Made by a program: the position numbers and the translations under genes
The notes under the pieces: model-generated
Database searches by the model: none
What the model saw: the letters and a program-made list of their open reading frames with translations, nothing else
What the model was told of the DNA's origin: nothing
Part shown: in pieces, positions 28,177 through 36,515 of the stretch
Layout: every line of letters begins with the position of its first letter
How positions within the stretch are numbered: the first letter of the stretch is position 1
From: Chloroflexota bacterium
GTDB taxonomy: Bacteria > Chloroflexota > Anaerolineae > Aggregatilineales > Phototrophicaceae
Direction of reading: 5' to 3'
DNA: 64,000 bases
Assembly: GCA_020161935.1 (NCBI GenBank)
Contig: JAIUNI010000019.1
Span: 1-64,000 of the forward strand

Positions 28177-28950
28177 CTATTTCCCGCCATCAATCGCAAT
28201 CGTTTGTCCGGTAATCCAACCGGCGTGTTCAGATGCAAAGAACAACACGCCAGCCGCGATGTCCTCCGGTGTGCCGAGTTTTTTGAGGGCGATGCTGTCG
28301 ACCAGCGCCTGCTGCCCATCCGCACCATAGGACTCCCACTGGCGTTCGGTGTTGGCGTTGGAACGCACGAAGCCGGGGGCGATGCAGTTGACGGTGATGC
28401 CCCACGCGCCGAGTTCATGCCCCAATTGGCGGGTGAGGCTGATGAGCGCGGCTTTGGCGGCGGCATAGGCTTGAATACCGGTGAGGCTGATGGTAAGACC
28501 CGCGCCGCTGGAAATGTTGACGATGCGACCAGCTTTGGCGGCTTTCATACCCGGTGCGACCGCTTGGCTGAGGTAGAACGCACCGCTGACGTTCACGGCG
28601 AAGATCGCGTTCCATTCGGCGGGTGTCACGGTTTCCAGCGGGCGACCAACTTGCCCCAAAACCCCACCGGCGTTGTTCACCAGAATATCAACTTGATTGC
28701 TCGACAGTAGGATTTCATCGACCAGCGCTTTCACCGCGTCGGGGTTGGTGATGTCCACCACCCGCGCTTCCGACCGTGCGCCGAGTTCTTCACACAGGCG
28801 GTCGGTTTCATGCAGTTCATCCTCAATCACGTCTACGATCCAGACGTGTGCGCCATGTTCCGCCAGCACCATACTGATTGCCCGACCGAAGCCATGCGCC
28901 GCGCCGGTAACAATCGCCGTTTTACCCGTAAAGTCAAAGTTCATCTTCAT
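28177..28950 (-). CDS. Classical short-chain dehydrogenase/reductase
   Basis: A 257-residue Rossmann-fold oxidoreductase. The cofactor motif TGAAHGFGRA lies at residues 16-25, NNAGG near 91, the catalytic Ser in NISSGAGL, and YAAAK with catalytic Tyr/Lys near 161-165. The C-terminal GWITGQTIAIDGGK is the usual family end. An Asp after strand 2 (WIVDVIED) favours NAD over NADP. The substrate is unknown. Confidence 0.93.
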   Translation of the reverse strand: MKMNFDFTGKTAIVTGAAHGFGRAISMVLAEHGAHVWIVDVIEDELHETDRLCEELGARSEARVVDITNPDAVKALVDEILLSSNQVDILVNNAGGVLGQVGRPLETVTPAEWNAIFAVNVSGAFYLSQAVAPGMKAAKAGRIVNISSGAGLTISLTGIQAYAAAKAALISLTRQLGHELGAWGITVNCIAPGFVRSNANTERQWESYGADGQQALVDSIALKKLGTPEDIAAGVLFFASEHAGWITGQTIAIDGGK

Positions 28951-29038
28951 AGCGACTCGCTTATTAAGAAATAAAAAGAGCAGACCTTGTGTCTGCCCTC
29001 TATCTTAGAACTTGCTGCTTGAAACGTGCAACTTGTGG

Positions 29039-30283
29039 CTAATACTTCGGCATCGACGGGTCGATTTCATCCGCCCACGCTAGAATGCCGCCCTTGAGGT
29101 TGACGAGCGTGTTGTTGTAGCCAACTTCCTGCAAGAACTTAATCGAGTCGGCGCTGCGCTTGCCCGAACGGCATTGGAAGATGACTTCGCCTTCGGTGGG
29201 GATTTGCGCCAGTACGGTCATGTCAGCCGTTTTGCGTCCCGCGAGGACATCATTCTTGGCCGCTTCGATCTTGCCCTTGGGGATACGCAGCGAACCTTCA
29301 AGCGCACTGATTTCCCATTCGTGCGGGTCGCGCACATCGACAATCGTCACGTTTTCGCCGCTGTCGATACGTGCCTTGAGTTCTTTGACGCTGATTTCAG
29401 ATAAGATTTCTTTCTTCTCGGTACCGTTCGTGCTGGCCTTGTAGTCGCTGCGGTCATGCGCGGGCATCCCGCAAAACATTTCGTAGTCGATGAGCTGCAC
29501 CTGCTCATGCGGAATACCGCACACGGGGCAGTTCGGGTCTTTGCGAACCTTCAGTTTAGTAAAGCTCATTTCGAGTGCATCGTACAGCAGCATCTTGCCG
29601 ATCATCGGTTCGCCGATGCCCAAGATCAACTTAATGGCTTCAGTCGCTTGCATCGTACCAATCGTCCCCGGCAGAATACCGAGTACGCCACCTTCCGCGC
29701 AGCTCGGCACAAGGCCGGGTGGGGGCGGGGTGGGGAACATACAGCGGTAGCACGGGCCTTCTTTGGCGTAGAATACGCTCAACTGCCCCTCGAAGCGGAA
29801 GATGCTACCGTAGACGTTTGGCTTGCCGAGCTTCACGCAGGCATCGTTCACAAGGTAGCGGGTGGGGAAGTTATCCGTGCCGTCGATAATCACGTCGTAG
29901 GGCGTAAACAGTTCGACGGCATTTTCCGAGGTCAGCGGCACGTTGTACTTATCCACCTGCAAGTACGGGTTGATGTCCTTCATCTTGGCTTCGGCGCTGT
30001 CGATCTTCAACACGCCGACGCTGCTTTGCCCGTGAATCACCTGCCGTTGGAGGTTGGTTTCGTCGACCACATCGTAATCCACGAGGCCGATGCGCCCGAT
30101 ACCCGCCGCCGCAAGGTACAGCGCCAACGGGCTGCCCAACCCGCCCGTACCGATCAGCAGTACACTGGCGGCCTTCAGCTTCTTCTGCCCCTCGATGCCC
30201 ACTTCCGGCATAATCAGGTGGCGGCTGTAGCGCCGGATTTCATCATTTGTCAGTTCGCTAACCGCATCCACAATCGGTTGCAT
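29039..30283 (-). CDS. ThiF/MoeB-like adenylyltransferase fused to a rhodanese domain (HcyF-like)
   Basis: An E1-like enzyme that adenylates the C-terminal glycine of a ubiquitin-fold sulfur carrier and can pass sulfur to it. From the ATG at 30283 (AAGAAAGG 8 bases upstream) it has 414 residues. The N-terminal ThiF domain shows GTGGLGSPLALYLAAAG and the CxxC pairs YRCMFP (partial) and CPVCG for zinc. The C-terminal rhodanese domain (about 305-405) has the active-site loop IFQCRSGKRS. The fusion would carry persulfide on its own Cys. It closes a minus-strand cluster with a sulfur carrier, a JAMM protease, metX and metY, so the partner is probably the carrier at 32400. Confidence 0.9.
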   Translation of the reverse strand: MQPIVDAVSELTNDEIRRYSRHLIMPEVGIEGQKKLKAASVLLIGTGGLGSPLALYLAAAGIGRIGLVDYDVVDETNLQRQVIHGQSSVGVLKIDSAEAKMKDINPYLQVDKYNVPLTSENAVELFTPYDVIIDGTDNFPTRYLVNDACVKLGKPNVYGSIFRFEGQLSVFYAKEGPCYRCMFPTPPPPGLVPSCAEGGVLGILPGTIGTMQATEAIKLILGIGEPMIGKMLLYDALEMSFTKLKVRKDPNCPVCGIPHEQVQLIDYEMFCGMPAHDRSDYKASTNGTEKKEILSEISVKELKARIDSGENVTIVDVRDPHEWEISALEGSLRIPKGKIEAAKNDVLAGRKTADMTVLAQIPTEGEVIFQCRSGKRSADSIKFLQEVGYNNTLVNLKGGILAWADEIDPSMPKY

Positions 30284-30370
30284 TACAAAGCCTTTCTTAT
30301 ATCGCCTTAGATGGCTGCCTGAATTATCAATAATGTGTATCTTCATCTGTGCTGGCGTGTGGCGGCTTTC

Positions 30371-31471
30371 TTACGTCACCGTCACGTTAACCTTATGCCA
30401 TGCGTTATTGGCATAGCCTTTAAAGTTCCATATTTCTTGCGTATCCTGCGGCTGCGAGTTGCCTGCCGTATCGGTCGCCCGTGCGATAATGGTGGTCGTC
30501 AGCGGCGTGATCTCCACCTGCGCTTCCCACAACTTCCACGCCCACAGGTCATTATTCTCGGTCAGGAAGGATGCCTGCGACCATGTTTTGCCGTCATCGC
30601 TGCTCACTTCCACCCGCTCGACTAAGTGATGGCCGTCGCCCAGCGCGTAGCCCATCACACTGAACTGGCCTAGCGGCACGCCCTCGTCATCTGCCGGAAA
30701 ACAGATGACCGCGTTCAGCGAATTTTCGCCGAGCATGATGCCGTCTTCCCACTTCACATTATCCGGCCCAACTTCCGGCGGGAACAGTTTATATGCCCGC
30801 TGCTGAAAGTAATTCTGCGAAGGCTGCATCTGTATCGTGATGTTCGTCACCCACTTCACGCTGCGCGCACCGATGTAGCCGGGGACGATCACTCGCAGCG
30901 GGTAGCCGTGTAGGTTGCTCAGTGGTTCGCCGTTCATCTCGTAAGCCAGAATGGTTTCCGGCAGCAGCGCTTTATCCAGCGGGATTGACCCACCGAAGCC
31001 GAACGTCTGCCCTAACCGCTGCACCTGATCTAAGCCCGTGAAAGCCGTGTGTCGTGCTTTGCGGTCAACCCCCGCCGCGATTAAGACATCCCGCAAACGG
31101 ATGCCTGCCCACGTCGCGTTGCTGATCGCGCCGCCGCCCCACGGCAGCTCGTTCGGTATGGGCGCGACGGTCATGAGTTCCTGCCGCCGGTTGCCCGCAC
31201 ATTGGAGGGTGGTCATCACCTCCGTCTTGGGGAAGCGTCCGATCAGTTCGCTAAACGATAAGCTGATTGGCTGCTTGACCATCCCCTCGACCGTCAGCCG
31301 GAAGGTGTCGATGTCGACATCCGGTATCGTGCCGTGGTTGCGTGCGAAAAAGGTGTCGTTCGGCGTGACAAATTCCTGCACCAGAAACGCCATCGGCGCA
31401 CTGCCATTAAACGGATCTTCGGAAACAACGATGAAGTCGGGATGCTTTTCTTGCCGGGTTACATCATTCAA
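30371..31471 (-). CDS. Sulfite-oxidase-like molybdopterin enzyme without signal peptide
   Basis: A 366-residue protein with the sulfite-oxidase fold. The molybdenum-coordinating Cys is Cys91 in TLQCAGNRR. The Moco domain continues through GYPLRVIVPGYIGARSVKW, and a C-terminal Ig-like dimerisation domain ends near FKGYANNAWHKV. No Tat or Sec signal precedes residue 20, so it is predicted cytoplasmic, unlike periplasmic SorA/YedY. The electron acceptor is unknown. Its start overlaps the stop of the thioredoxin gene by 4 bases, so the two are tightly coupled. Confidence 0.9.
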   Translation of the reverse strand: MNDVTRQEKHPDFIVVSEDPFNGSAPMAFLVQEFVTPNDTFFARNHGTIPDVDIDTFRLTVEGMVKQPISLSFSELIGRFPKTEVMTTLQCAGNRRQELMTVAPIPNELPWGGGAISNATWAGIRLRDVLIAAGVDRKARHTAFTGLDQVQRLGQTFGFGGSIPLDKALLPETILAYEMNGEPLSNLHGYPLRVIVPGYIGARSVKWVTNITIQMQPSQNYFQQRAYKLFPPEVGPDNVKWEDGIMLGENSLNAVICFPADDEGVPLGQFSVMGYALGDGHHLVERVEVSSDDGKTWSQASFLTENNDLWAWKLWEAQVEITPLTTTIIARATDTAGNSQPQDTQEIWNFKGYANNAWHKVNVTVT

Positions 31472-31884
31472 TGATTGACTCTCAGGGCGTTCAACTGACG
31501 AATAAGTTTAGGCGCATCCGCCACCCCGTAGTTCACGTCCCGCACTTGCCACTTTGGGTCAAGGATGAACGTAGTGGGTGCCGAAAATACGCCCCAGCGA
31601 TCAGCAACCTCGCTGTTTTCACTTGCGTCAATCTGAAGTACCTGAATATCCTCGCCGAGTTCGGTCTGTAACCGCATTAGCGCTGGCTGCTGCTGCGTCA
31701 CACAAGGGACGCAGCCCGGTGTCGTGAAGTAAATAATGGCAGGCACACCCGGCTTTAGGTCACTCAAGATTGGGTCATGGCTGCTGGCTGCCGCTGTTTT
31801 ATGGATATGATACCGCCGCAGCAGTTGATATGCCAAGAACCCAATAATGGCTAACCCAATCGCGATTTGCAGACGTTCAATCAT
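31468..31884 (-). CDS. Membrane-anchored thioredoxin-like protein
   Basis: A 138-residue protein with one N-terminal membrane helix (about 7-23) and a thioredoxin fold. The active site CVPC (Cys58, Cys61) is intact in YFTTPGCVPCVTQQ. The predicted topology puts the domain on the outside. It lies 18 bases downstream of the DUF4395 gene and overlaps the sulfite-oxidase-like gene. It probably reduces or relays thiols in the sulfur cluster. Confidence 0.9.
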   Translation of the reverse strand: MIERLQIAIGLAIIGFLAYQLLRRYHIHKTAAASSHDPILSDLKPGVPAIIYFTTPGCVPCVTQQQPALMRLQTELGEDIQVLQIDASENSEVADRWGVFSAPTTFILDPKWQVRDVNYGVADAPKLIRQLNALRVNH

Positions 31885-31902
31885 CGCCGTATCCCCGTGC
31901 TA

Positions 31903-32364
31903 CTACGTGCTGCTGATCGGTGCTTGTGTGAAACCCGGTACGCCCAAACGATTCAGTTGATAGTACATCAGGCAGCCTACGCAGATGTTCAGCCAGAAGT
32001 TCAGGTTCGCCAGTGCGATGACGATACCGACCAACACCCACGCTACTGTTGGCACATTCGCCAGCAGCGCGAGTGTGGCTACGCCATTAAAGATCGAACC
32101 CACCAAAAAGGCGAATCGATGCGGCTCAGGGTTGTCGTCAATCACGTTTGGCTTGACCAAACCGCTGGGCTTCAGCACATTCTGGTAGAACAAGCGATAC
32201 GGGGCGAAAGGGACATTCAACGCGCCGAGCAACTGCGCCAGCGCCACGAAGGCGACGAGCAGCGTACTGTTTAGCACGAATGCCACAATCAACAAGATGA
32301 TGGTGGATGCCTGACCGACTTTGAGGCCGGAATGATCGACTTTACGGAGGGTTAACGCTGCCAC
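31903..32364 (-). CDS. DUF4395 membrane protein
   Basis: A 153-residue protein with about four membrane helices and a C-terminal NICVGCLMYY, where two Cys residues sit near the membrane surface. DUF4395 proteins are often encoded beside thioredoxins or rhodaneses, and the CxxC-type pair suggests thiol exchange with the following thioredoxin. It is 35 bases downstream of the sulfur carrier gene. Confidence 0.88.
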   Translation of the reverse strand: MAALTLRKVDHSGLKVGQASTIILLIVAFVLNSTLLVAFVALAQLLGALNVPFAPYRLFYQNVLKPSGLVKPNVIDDNPEPHRFAFLVGSIFNGVATLALLANVPTVAWVLVGIVIALANLNFWLNICVGCLMYYQLNRLGVPGFTQAPISST

Positions 32365-32399
32365 GACACACGCTCCAAAGAGTTAAATGGGTTTGACGA

Positions 32400-32675
32400 T
32401 TACGAAACGCCCCCGGCGATGCTGGGGATAATACGCAGACTGTCGCCCTCCGTGATTTCGGTTTTCAGGCCATCCAAAAAGCGGATGTCCTCGTCGTCGA
32501 TAAACACGTTGACGAAATTACGAAGTTCGCTGCCGTTAAACAGGTGCTGACGCAGTTCCGGGTGCTGCGTCACGAGGTCGTTTAAGGCCGCGCCGACCGT
32601 TTCGCCGCTGACGTTGACCTGCGCTTGGTTAGCGGTGTAAATGCGCAGCGGGGTCGGGATTTTGATACTGGTCAT
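32400..32675 (-). CDS. ThiS/MoaD-like sulfur carrier with a masked C-terminus (HcyS/CysO-like)
   Basis: A 91-residue ubiquitin-fold protein. The end reads IIPSIAGGVS, so the functional Gly-Gly (88-89) is followed by Val-Ser. Carriers of this kind need a protease to expose Gly-Gly before adenylation. A JAMM protease is encoded 3.2 kb upstream on the same strand, and a ThiF/rhodanese fusion 2.1 kb downstream. The protein resembles MoaD/CysO more than ThiS. An ATG at 32675 is preceded by GAGGAGA. It is predicted to carry thiocarboxylate sulfur to MetY. Confidence 0.9.
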   Translation of the reverse strand: MTSIKIPTPLRIYTANQAQVNVSGETVGAALNDLVTQHPELRQHLFNGSELRNFVNVFIDDEDIRFLDGLKTEITEGDSLRIIPSIAGGVS

Positions 32676-32781
32676 CTTGTCTCCTCAAACATGCTTCTGT
32701 AGCCCAAATTTGGTGCATCCCCTCCACACTTGTTGGTTCCCGCCCCTGTATACGTGAGGCGGGCAAGGGTGATGAGGTGAG

Positions 32782-32853
32782 AGTCCCGGATGGGAATTGA
32801 ACCCACTATTAACGCATTTGCAGTGCGTCGCCTTACCGTTTGGCTACCGGGAC
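32782..32853 (-). tRNA. tRNA-Cys (GCA)
   Basis: A cloverleaf can be drawn on the minus strand. The acceptor GTCCCGG pairs with CCGGGAC. The D arm is GCC...GGC. The anticodon stem ACGCA/TGCGT encloses loop CTGCAAA (anticodon GCA), and the T arm GTGGG-TTCAATT-CCCAT follows. The discriminator is U, the identity element for Cys. The 3' CCA is not encoded. It lies between metX and the sulfur carrier gene in the same orientation. Confidence 0.96.
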
Positions 32854-32961
32854 GTATTCAACTTGTAATCATTAGCCCTCTTTATTGTTCCCTCCACCGT
32901 TTACGGGCTATCAGCGGAGTGAGCCTGCGAACGTGCTGATGTGGGTTAGGGAGGGGTAAAC

Positions 32962-34197
32962 TTAGTGTTCAGCGGTTTCTAAACGTAAACCTTCGCTTTT
33001 CTTAGGCTGCTTTTCCAGCAAACGGTCGATGTAACCGCCGACGATGGTGGTCATGGTTTCGACCTCGACCAAAAACGAGTCGTGTCCAAATGACGCTTCG
33101 ACATGCCGGTATTCGACTTCCCGCTGGAGATCCCGCAGCACGTTCACCAACTCGATGCCCTGCGCGGCGGTATACAGCCAATCGCTCGAAATCGTCAGCA
33201 CGAGGAACGGACACTGCGTCCGCTTAAGCGCTTCATTCATCGAGTGATAACCATCAGCGACATCGTAGTAATCCAGCGCTTTGGTGATATAGAGGTAGCT
33301 GTTCGGGTCAAATCGTTCGACAAACCGTTCGCCTTGATGCTTGAGATACGCTTCAACCGAAAAGTCAGTCTTAAAGTGGTAACTCAGTTCACTGCCTTTT
33401 TGGGTGCGCCGCCCGAACTTTTCCTCCAACGACTTCTCGCTCATGTAGGTGATATGCCCGACCATCCGCGCCACTGATAACCCTGCGGCGGGTATCGCGC
33501 CACCGTAGTAATTACCAAATTTCCAGTTCGGGTCAGCATAAATGGCCTGCCGCCCGATTTCGTTGAAGGCAATATTTTGCGTCGAGGCGCGTGGTGTGCT
33601 GGCGAGGAATAACACTGACCCCACGCGCTCAGGGAAATCAACCGCCCATTGGAGCGCTTGCATTCCGCCCATGCTGCCACCCGCGACGCTGAACAGCTTG
33701 TCGATGCCGAGATAATCAATCAAGTAACGCTGTGCTGCTACCATGTCGCTCACGGTGATAAACGGGAAGCGCATCCCGTAGGGCTTGCCATCCGGCGCGA
33801 TAGATGATGGGCCGGTGCTGCCCTGACAACCGCTGATGACGTTTGAGCAGATGACGAACAGCTTGTCGGTGTCGAACATCTTGCCGGAGCCGATGGAATG
33901 ATCCCACCAACCCGGTTTCTCACCTTTTTCGCCTGTATAAAAACCGGCAGCGTGCGAGTCGCCGGAAAGCGCGTGGCAGATCAATACCGCGTTCGAACGA
34001 TCTTCATTGAGTGTTCCATAGGTTTCGTAGGCGAGCGTAAAGCCTTCCAAGGTTTGCCCGCTGCGGAGGTTCAGCGTGTTGTTAAAGGTGATGAACTGCT
34101 TCTGCACAATCCCCACCGAGCCGAAACGCTCCCCGCGCCAGCGTAAAGCCAGACTTTCAAAATCTTCGTAGGTATCTGTGTCGTCCTGAAATATCAT
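32962..34197 (-). CDS. metX: Homoserine O-acetyltransferase (MetX family)
   Basis: Activates homoserine by acyl transfer (acetyl or succinyl) for homocysteine synthesis. At 411 residues it has the alpha/beta hydrolase fold with nucleophile Ser175 (GGSMGGMQALQW), an Asp in ISSDWLY and the catalytic His in SFGHDSF. The acyl specificity cannot be fixed from sequence. It lies 221 bases downstream of metY and 109 bases upstream of tRNA-Cys. Confidence 0.93.
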   Translation of the reverse strand: MIFQDDTDTYEDFESLALRWRGERFGSVGIVQKQFITFNNTLNLRSGQTLEGFTLAYETYGTLNEDRSNAVLICHALSGDSHAAGFYTGEKGEKPGWWDHSIGSGKMFDTDKLFVICSNVISGCQGSTGPSSIAPDGKPYGMRFPFITVSDMVAAQRYLIDYLGIDKLFSVAGGSMGGMQALQWAVDFPERVGSVLFLASTPRASTQNIAFNEIGRQAIYADPNWKFGNYYGGAIPAAGLSVARMVGHITYMSEKSLEEKFGRRTQKGSELSYHFKTDFSVEAYLKHQGERFVERFDPNSYLYITKALDYYDVADGYHSMNEALKRTQCPFLVLTISSDWLYTAAQGIELVNVLRDLQREVEYRHVEASFGHDSFLVEVETMTTIVGGYIDRLLEKQPKKSEGLRLETAEH

Positions 34198-34326
34198 TGC
34201 TCAACCTCTACTGGCTTATCTTTGTTGATGATGGCGCTTATTTTGCAACGTCTCTTTGCAGTCCTGCAAACTGGCCTTATCAACTTTTGGCGGGATAAGC
34301 CGCTGCTACGAACCTTCGATCCTATA

Positions 34327-34413
34327 AGGGCGACCGATGAGATCGCCCTCTTATGCCTCATACCTCACCGTGCTACTCCCTCCACTGTTTACGGGGGAGG
34401 GTTGGGGAGGGGG
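34327..34413. repeat. Palindrome and G-run element between metY and metX
   Basis: The interval holds AGGGCGA...TCGCCCT (34327-34350). Then comes a CCCTCC...GGGAGGG-type sequence ending in the G-runs GGGGGAGGGTTGGGGAGGGG (34393-34412) on the plus strand. Four runs of at least three Gs with loops of 1-2 bases fit a G-quadruplex. A near copy lies on the minus strand at 42123-42142. Confidence 0.55.
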
Positions 34414-34418
34414 TTGGT

Positions 34419-35738
34419 TTAGCTGACTGCGTGAACGGTTACACCCTGCGAGATCGCCAGTGCTTGATCGAGATCCCACAGAATGTCGTTGATGTCTTCC
34501 AAACCGACTGCCAAACGAACGTAGTCATCGCTCACACCCGTGATCGCCTGTTCTTCAGCGTTCAATTGGCTGTGGGTGGTGGTTGCCGGATGAATAGCCA
34601 GTGAACGCGCATCACCCACATTCGCAAGGTGCGAGAACAGCTTAAGGTTGTCGATAAAGGTCTTGCCAGCAGCCTTGCCCCCCTTAATACCGAAGCCGAT
34701 GACCGCGCCAGCACCCTTTGGCAGGTATTTTTGTGCGCGTTCATAGCTCACATGGCTGGGCAAGCCGGGGTAGTTAACCCATGTGACCGACGGATGTTGT
34801 TCCAGCCACTTGGCAACGGCCAGCGCGTTATCCACATGGCGTTGGACGCGCAGGGGCAGGGTTTCCAAACCGATGATGTTCAGGAAACTGTTGAATGGCG
34901 CTTGTGAACCACCGAGGTCACGCAGGCCGACCACACGGGCGCGGATGATGAACGACAACGGGCCAACCAGATCATGAATAACTGCGCCGTGATAAGCCGG
35001 TTCAGGGGCGATGATGCCATCGTGACGACCACTGCCCACCCAGTCGAATTTGCCGCTGTCTACAATCGCGCCGCCGATGCTCAAACCGTGACCACCGATC
35101 CACTTGGTAGTCGAGTGCAGCACAATATCGACACCGTGGTCGAAGGCACGCCACAGGTAGGGGGTAGCGAACGTATTATCAACCACGACCGGAATGCCGC
35201 GGGCATGGGCAACTGCGCTGATGGCTTCAAAGTCCGGGATTTCGAGTTTGGGATTGCCGATAGTTTCGAGGTAAATCAGCTTGGTCTTGGGATTGATGAG
35301 CGCTTCGATCTTCTGCGGGTCTGCGCCTTCGACAAAGTGGGTCGTGATGCCGATGCGCTTGAGGGTGTGCAGCAGCAGGGTGTAAGTGCCGCCGTACAGG
35401 GCGGTGGTCGAGATGATTTCGTCACCCGCGTTGGCTAAGGTCAGGATCGCCAGTGTTTGCGCGAACTGACCGGAAGCCGTTGCCAGCGCACCCACGCCGC
35501 CTTCCAGCGCCGCCAACCGCTGCTCGAAAACATCGGTGGTCGGGTTCATGATGCGCGTGTAAATGTTGCCAAATTCTTGCAGACCGAACAGCGCCGCCGC
35601 GTGGTCAGTATTCTTGAACTGGTACGAGGTCGTTTGGTAGAGGGGAACCGCGCGAGAGCCGGTCGTCGGGTCAGGGTTATAACCCGCGTGCAGCGCCAGT
35701 GTGTTGAAGTGCAGTTCCTTGCCGTTTACGTTAGCCAT
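34419..35738 (-). CDS. metY: O-acetylhomoserine aminocarboxypropyltransferase (MetY)
   Basis: PLP enzyme that replaces the acetyl group of O-acetylhomoserine with sulfide, or with sulfur delivered by a carrier thiocarboxylate, to give homocysteine. The 439-residue length is normal for this Cys/Met-metabolism PLP family. The Schiff-base lysine is Lys212 in LHSTTKWIGGHG. PLP-binding segments ASGQFAQTLAI and VVDNTFATPYL are present. GAGGAG lies just upstream of the ATG. Next to metX, a sulfur carrier and a JAMM protease, it is likely fed by protein-bound sulfur. Confidence 0.95.
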   Translation of the reverse strand: MANVNGKELHFNTLALHAGYNPDPTTGSRAVPLYQTTSYQFKNTDHAAALFGLQEFGNIYTRIMNPTTDVFEQRLAALEGGVGALATASGQFAQTLAILTLANAGDEIISTTALYGGTYTLLLHTLKRIGITTHFVEGADPQKIEALINPKTKLIYLETIGNPKLEIPDFEAISAVAHARGIPVVVDNTFATPYLWRAFDHGVDIVLHSTTKWIGGHGLSIGGAIVDSGKFDWVGSGRHDGIIAPEPAYHGAVIHDLVGPLSFIIRARVVGLRDLGGSQAPFNSFLNIIGLETLPLRVQRHVDNALAVAKWLEQHPSVTWVNYPGLPSHVSYERAQKYLPKGAGAVIGFGIKGGKAAGKTFIDNLKLFSHLANVGDARSLAIHPATTTHSQLNAEEQAITGVSDDYVRLAVGLEDINDILWDLDQALAISQGVTVHAVS

Positions 35739-35867
35739 TGTCTCTGTCTCCTCTGCTTGAAGTAGGTTGCTCAGTCTGCCGAAAAATAGTTTTCAACAGT
35801 CAGCTCTTTCCACAGGCAACCTATCCAGCGGATAGATAAGAGAATGGAAAGCGCTGACGGCTGACAG

Positions 35868-36296
35868 CTAGCTGCTCACCGTTAAAATCCCCTCGTCAAA
35901 TTGGCTGCGGTCATCCCGTAGCTGCCACACTTTCTGATCGACCGCTTTGCCACTCACCACCGATGTAATGATGTAGGTGAAGTTGGGCAGCGCATGGTCA
36001 CGGTCATAAATGGATGCAATCGCTGGTGAATCGGGATGGCTGTGGTAATAACCCACCAGCGTGAGGCCGCGTTCGTCGGCTTGGTCTTCCAACTTCATCC
36101 AGTCCTGCGGGGTCATGGCGTAGCGGTGAAATTGTTCTTCCTTCTCGAACACATTCTCGATCTGGATGATTTCGCTCACGGTTGTGCTGTCACCCGTGCG
36201 GCTGCCCAGCAAAAAGCCCCCGACTTCATTCGGGTAGCCCGCTTCCATCTGCTTGAAAATGTCCTGCTGCAAACTGCTGCTCAAAACGGCTTCCAT
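35868..36296 (-). CDS. JAMM/M67 metalloprotease (HcyD/Mec-like)
   Basis: A 142-residue zinc isopeptidase of the JAMM fold. The motif is complete: Glu24 in NEVGGFLLG, then His85-Ser-His87 with Ser95 and Asp98 in HSHPDSPAIASIYD. Such enzymes trim residues from sulfur-carrier C-termini (HcyD on HcyS, QbsD on QbsE) or release cysteine from CysO (Mec). Here the carrier ends in Gly-Gly-Val-Ser, so trimming of two residues is the likely role. The ATG at 36296 has AGGAAAACG upstream. It is the first enzyme gene after the leader ORF and terminator. Confidence 0.92.
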   Translation of the reverse strand: MEAVLSSSLQQDIFKQMEAGYPNEVGGFLLGSRTGDSTTVSEIIQIENVFEKEEQFHRYAMTPQDWMKLEDQADERGLTLVGYYHSHPDSPAIASIYDRDHALPNFTYIITSVVSGKAVDQKVWQLRDDRSQFDEGILTVSS

Positions 36297-36330
36297 ATGG
36301 TTTCGTTTTCCTGTGTAGTCGTGTAACACA

Positions 36331-36363
36331 AACAAAAAGAGCCAACCGGATTGGGTTGGCTCT
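36331..36363 (-). terminator. Attenuator terminator upstream of the JAMM-metY-metX operon
   Basis: On the minus strand AGAGCCAACC-CAATCC-GGTTGGCTCT forms a perfect 10-bp stem, followed by TTTTGTTT. It lies between the leader ORF stop (36389) and the JAMM start (36296). The segment CCCAATCCGGT, spanning the loop and both stem ends, can instead pair with ACCGGATGGG inside the leader ORF (36409-36418), leaving a single bulged A. That would break the terminator. Confidence 0.85.
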
Positions 36364-36388
36364 TGGTTTCGTAAACCTGCGCTGCTTT

Positions 36389-36508
36389 TTAGTACAGCGT
36401 GACCTTTTCCCATCCGGTATCAGACGTGAGGCGACACATACCCATCATCATGGGCATACATGACATACACATCATCTTAGGGGAGGGGAGGGCAAAATTG
36501 CTGTTCAT
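36389..36508 (-). CDS. Met/Cys-rich leader peptide
   Basis: A 39-codon open frame from the ATG at 36506-36508 to the TAA at 36389-36391. The product has nine Met and three Cys, concentrated in KMMCMSCMPMMMGMC. It is followed 25 bases later by an intrinsic terminator and then by JAMM, metY and metX. Codons 31-34 encode the proposed antiterminator segment ACCGGATGGG. A promoter-like TTGCAA-N17-TACTGT ends seven bases before the ATG, so translation may be leaderless. The alternative is a small metal-binding peptide, but position and gene content favour a leader peptide for methionine/cysteine attenuation. Confidence 0.7.
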   Translation of the reverse strand: MNSNFALPSPKMMCMSCMPMMMGMCRLTSDTGWEKVTLY

Positions 36509-36515
36509 GTGAATT

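Noticed and set aside
29456..30310. A 284-codon plus-strand open frame opposite the ThiF-rhodanese gene
   Set aside because: The minus-strand gene has clear ThiF and rhodanese motifs. The opposite frame has His/Ala/Val-rich shadow composition.
36389..36508. The Met/Cys-rich ORF as a stand-alone copper-binding peptide
   Set aside because: Metal binding is possible from composition, but the terminator, the alternate pairing and the methionine genes downstream fit a leader peptide better. It remains an alternative.
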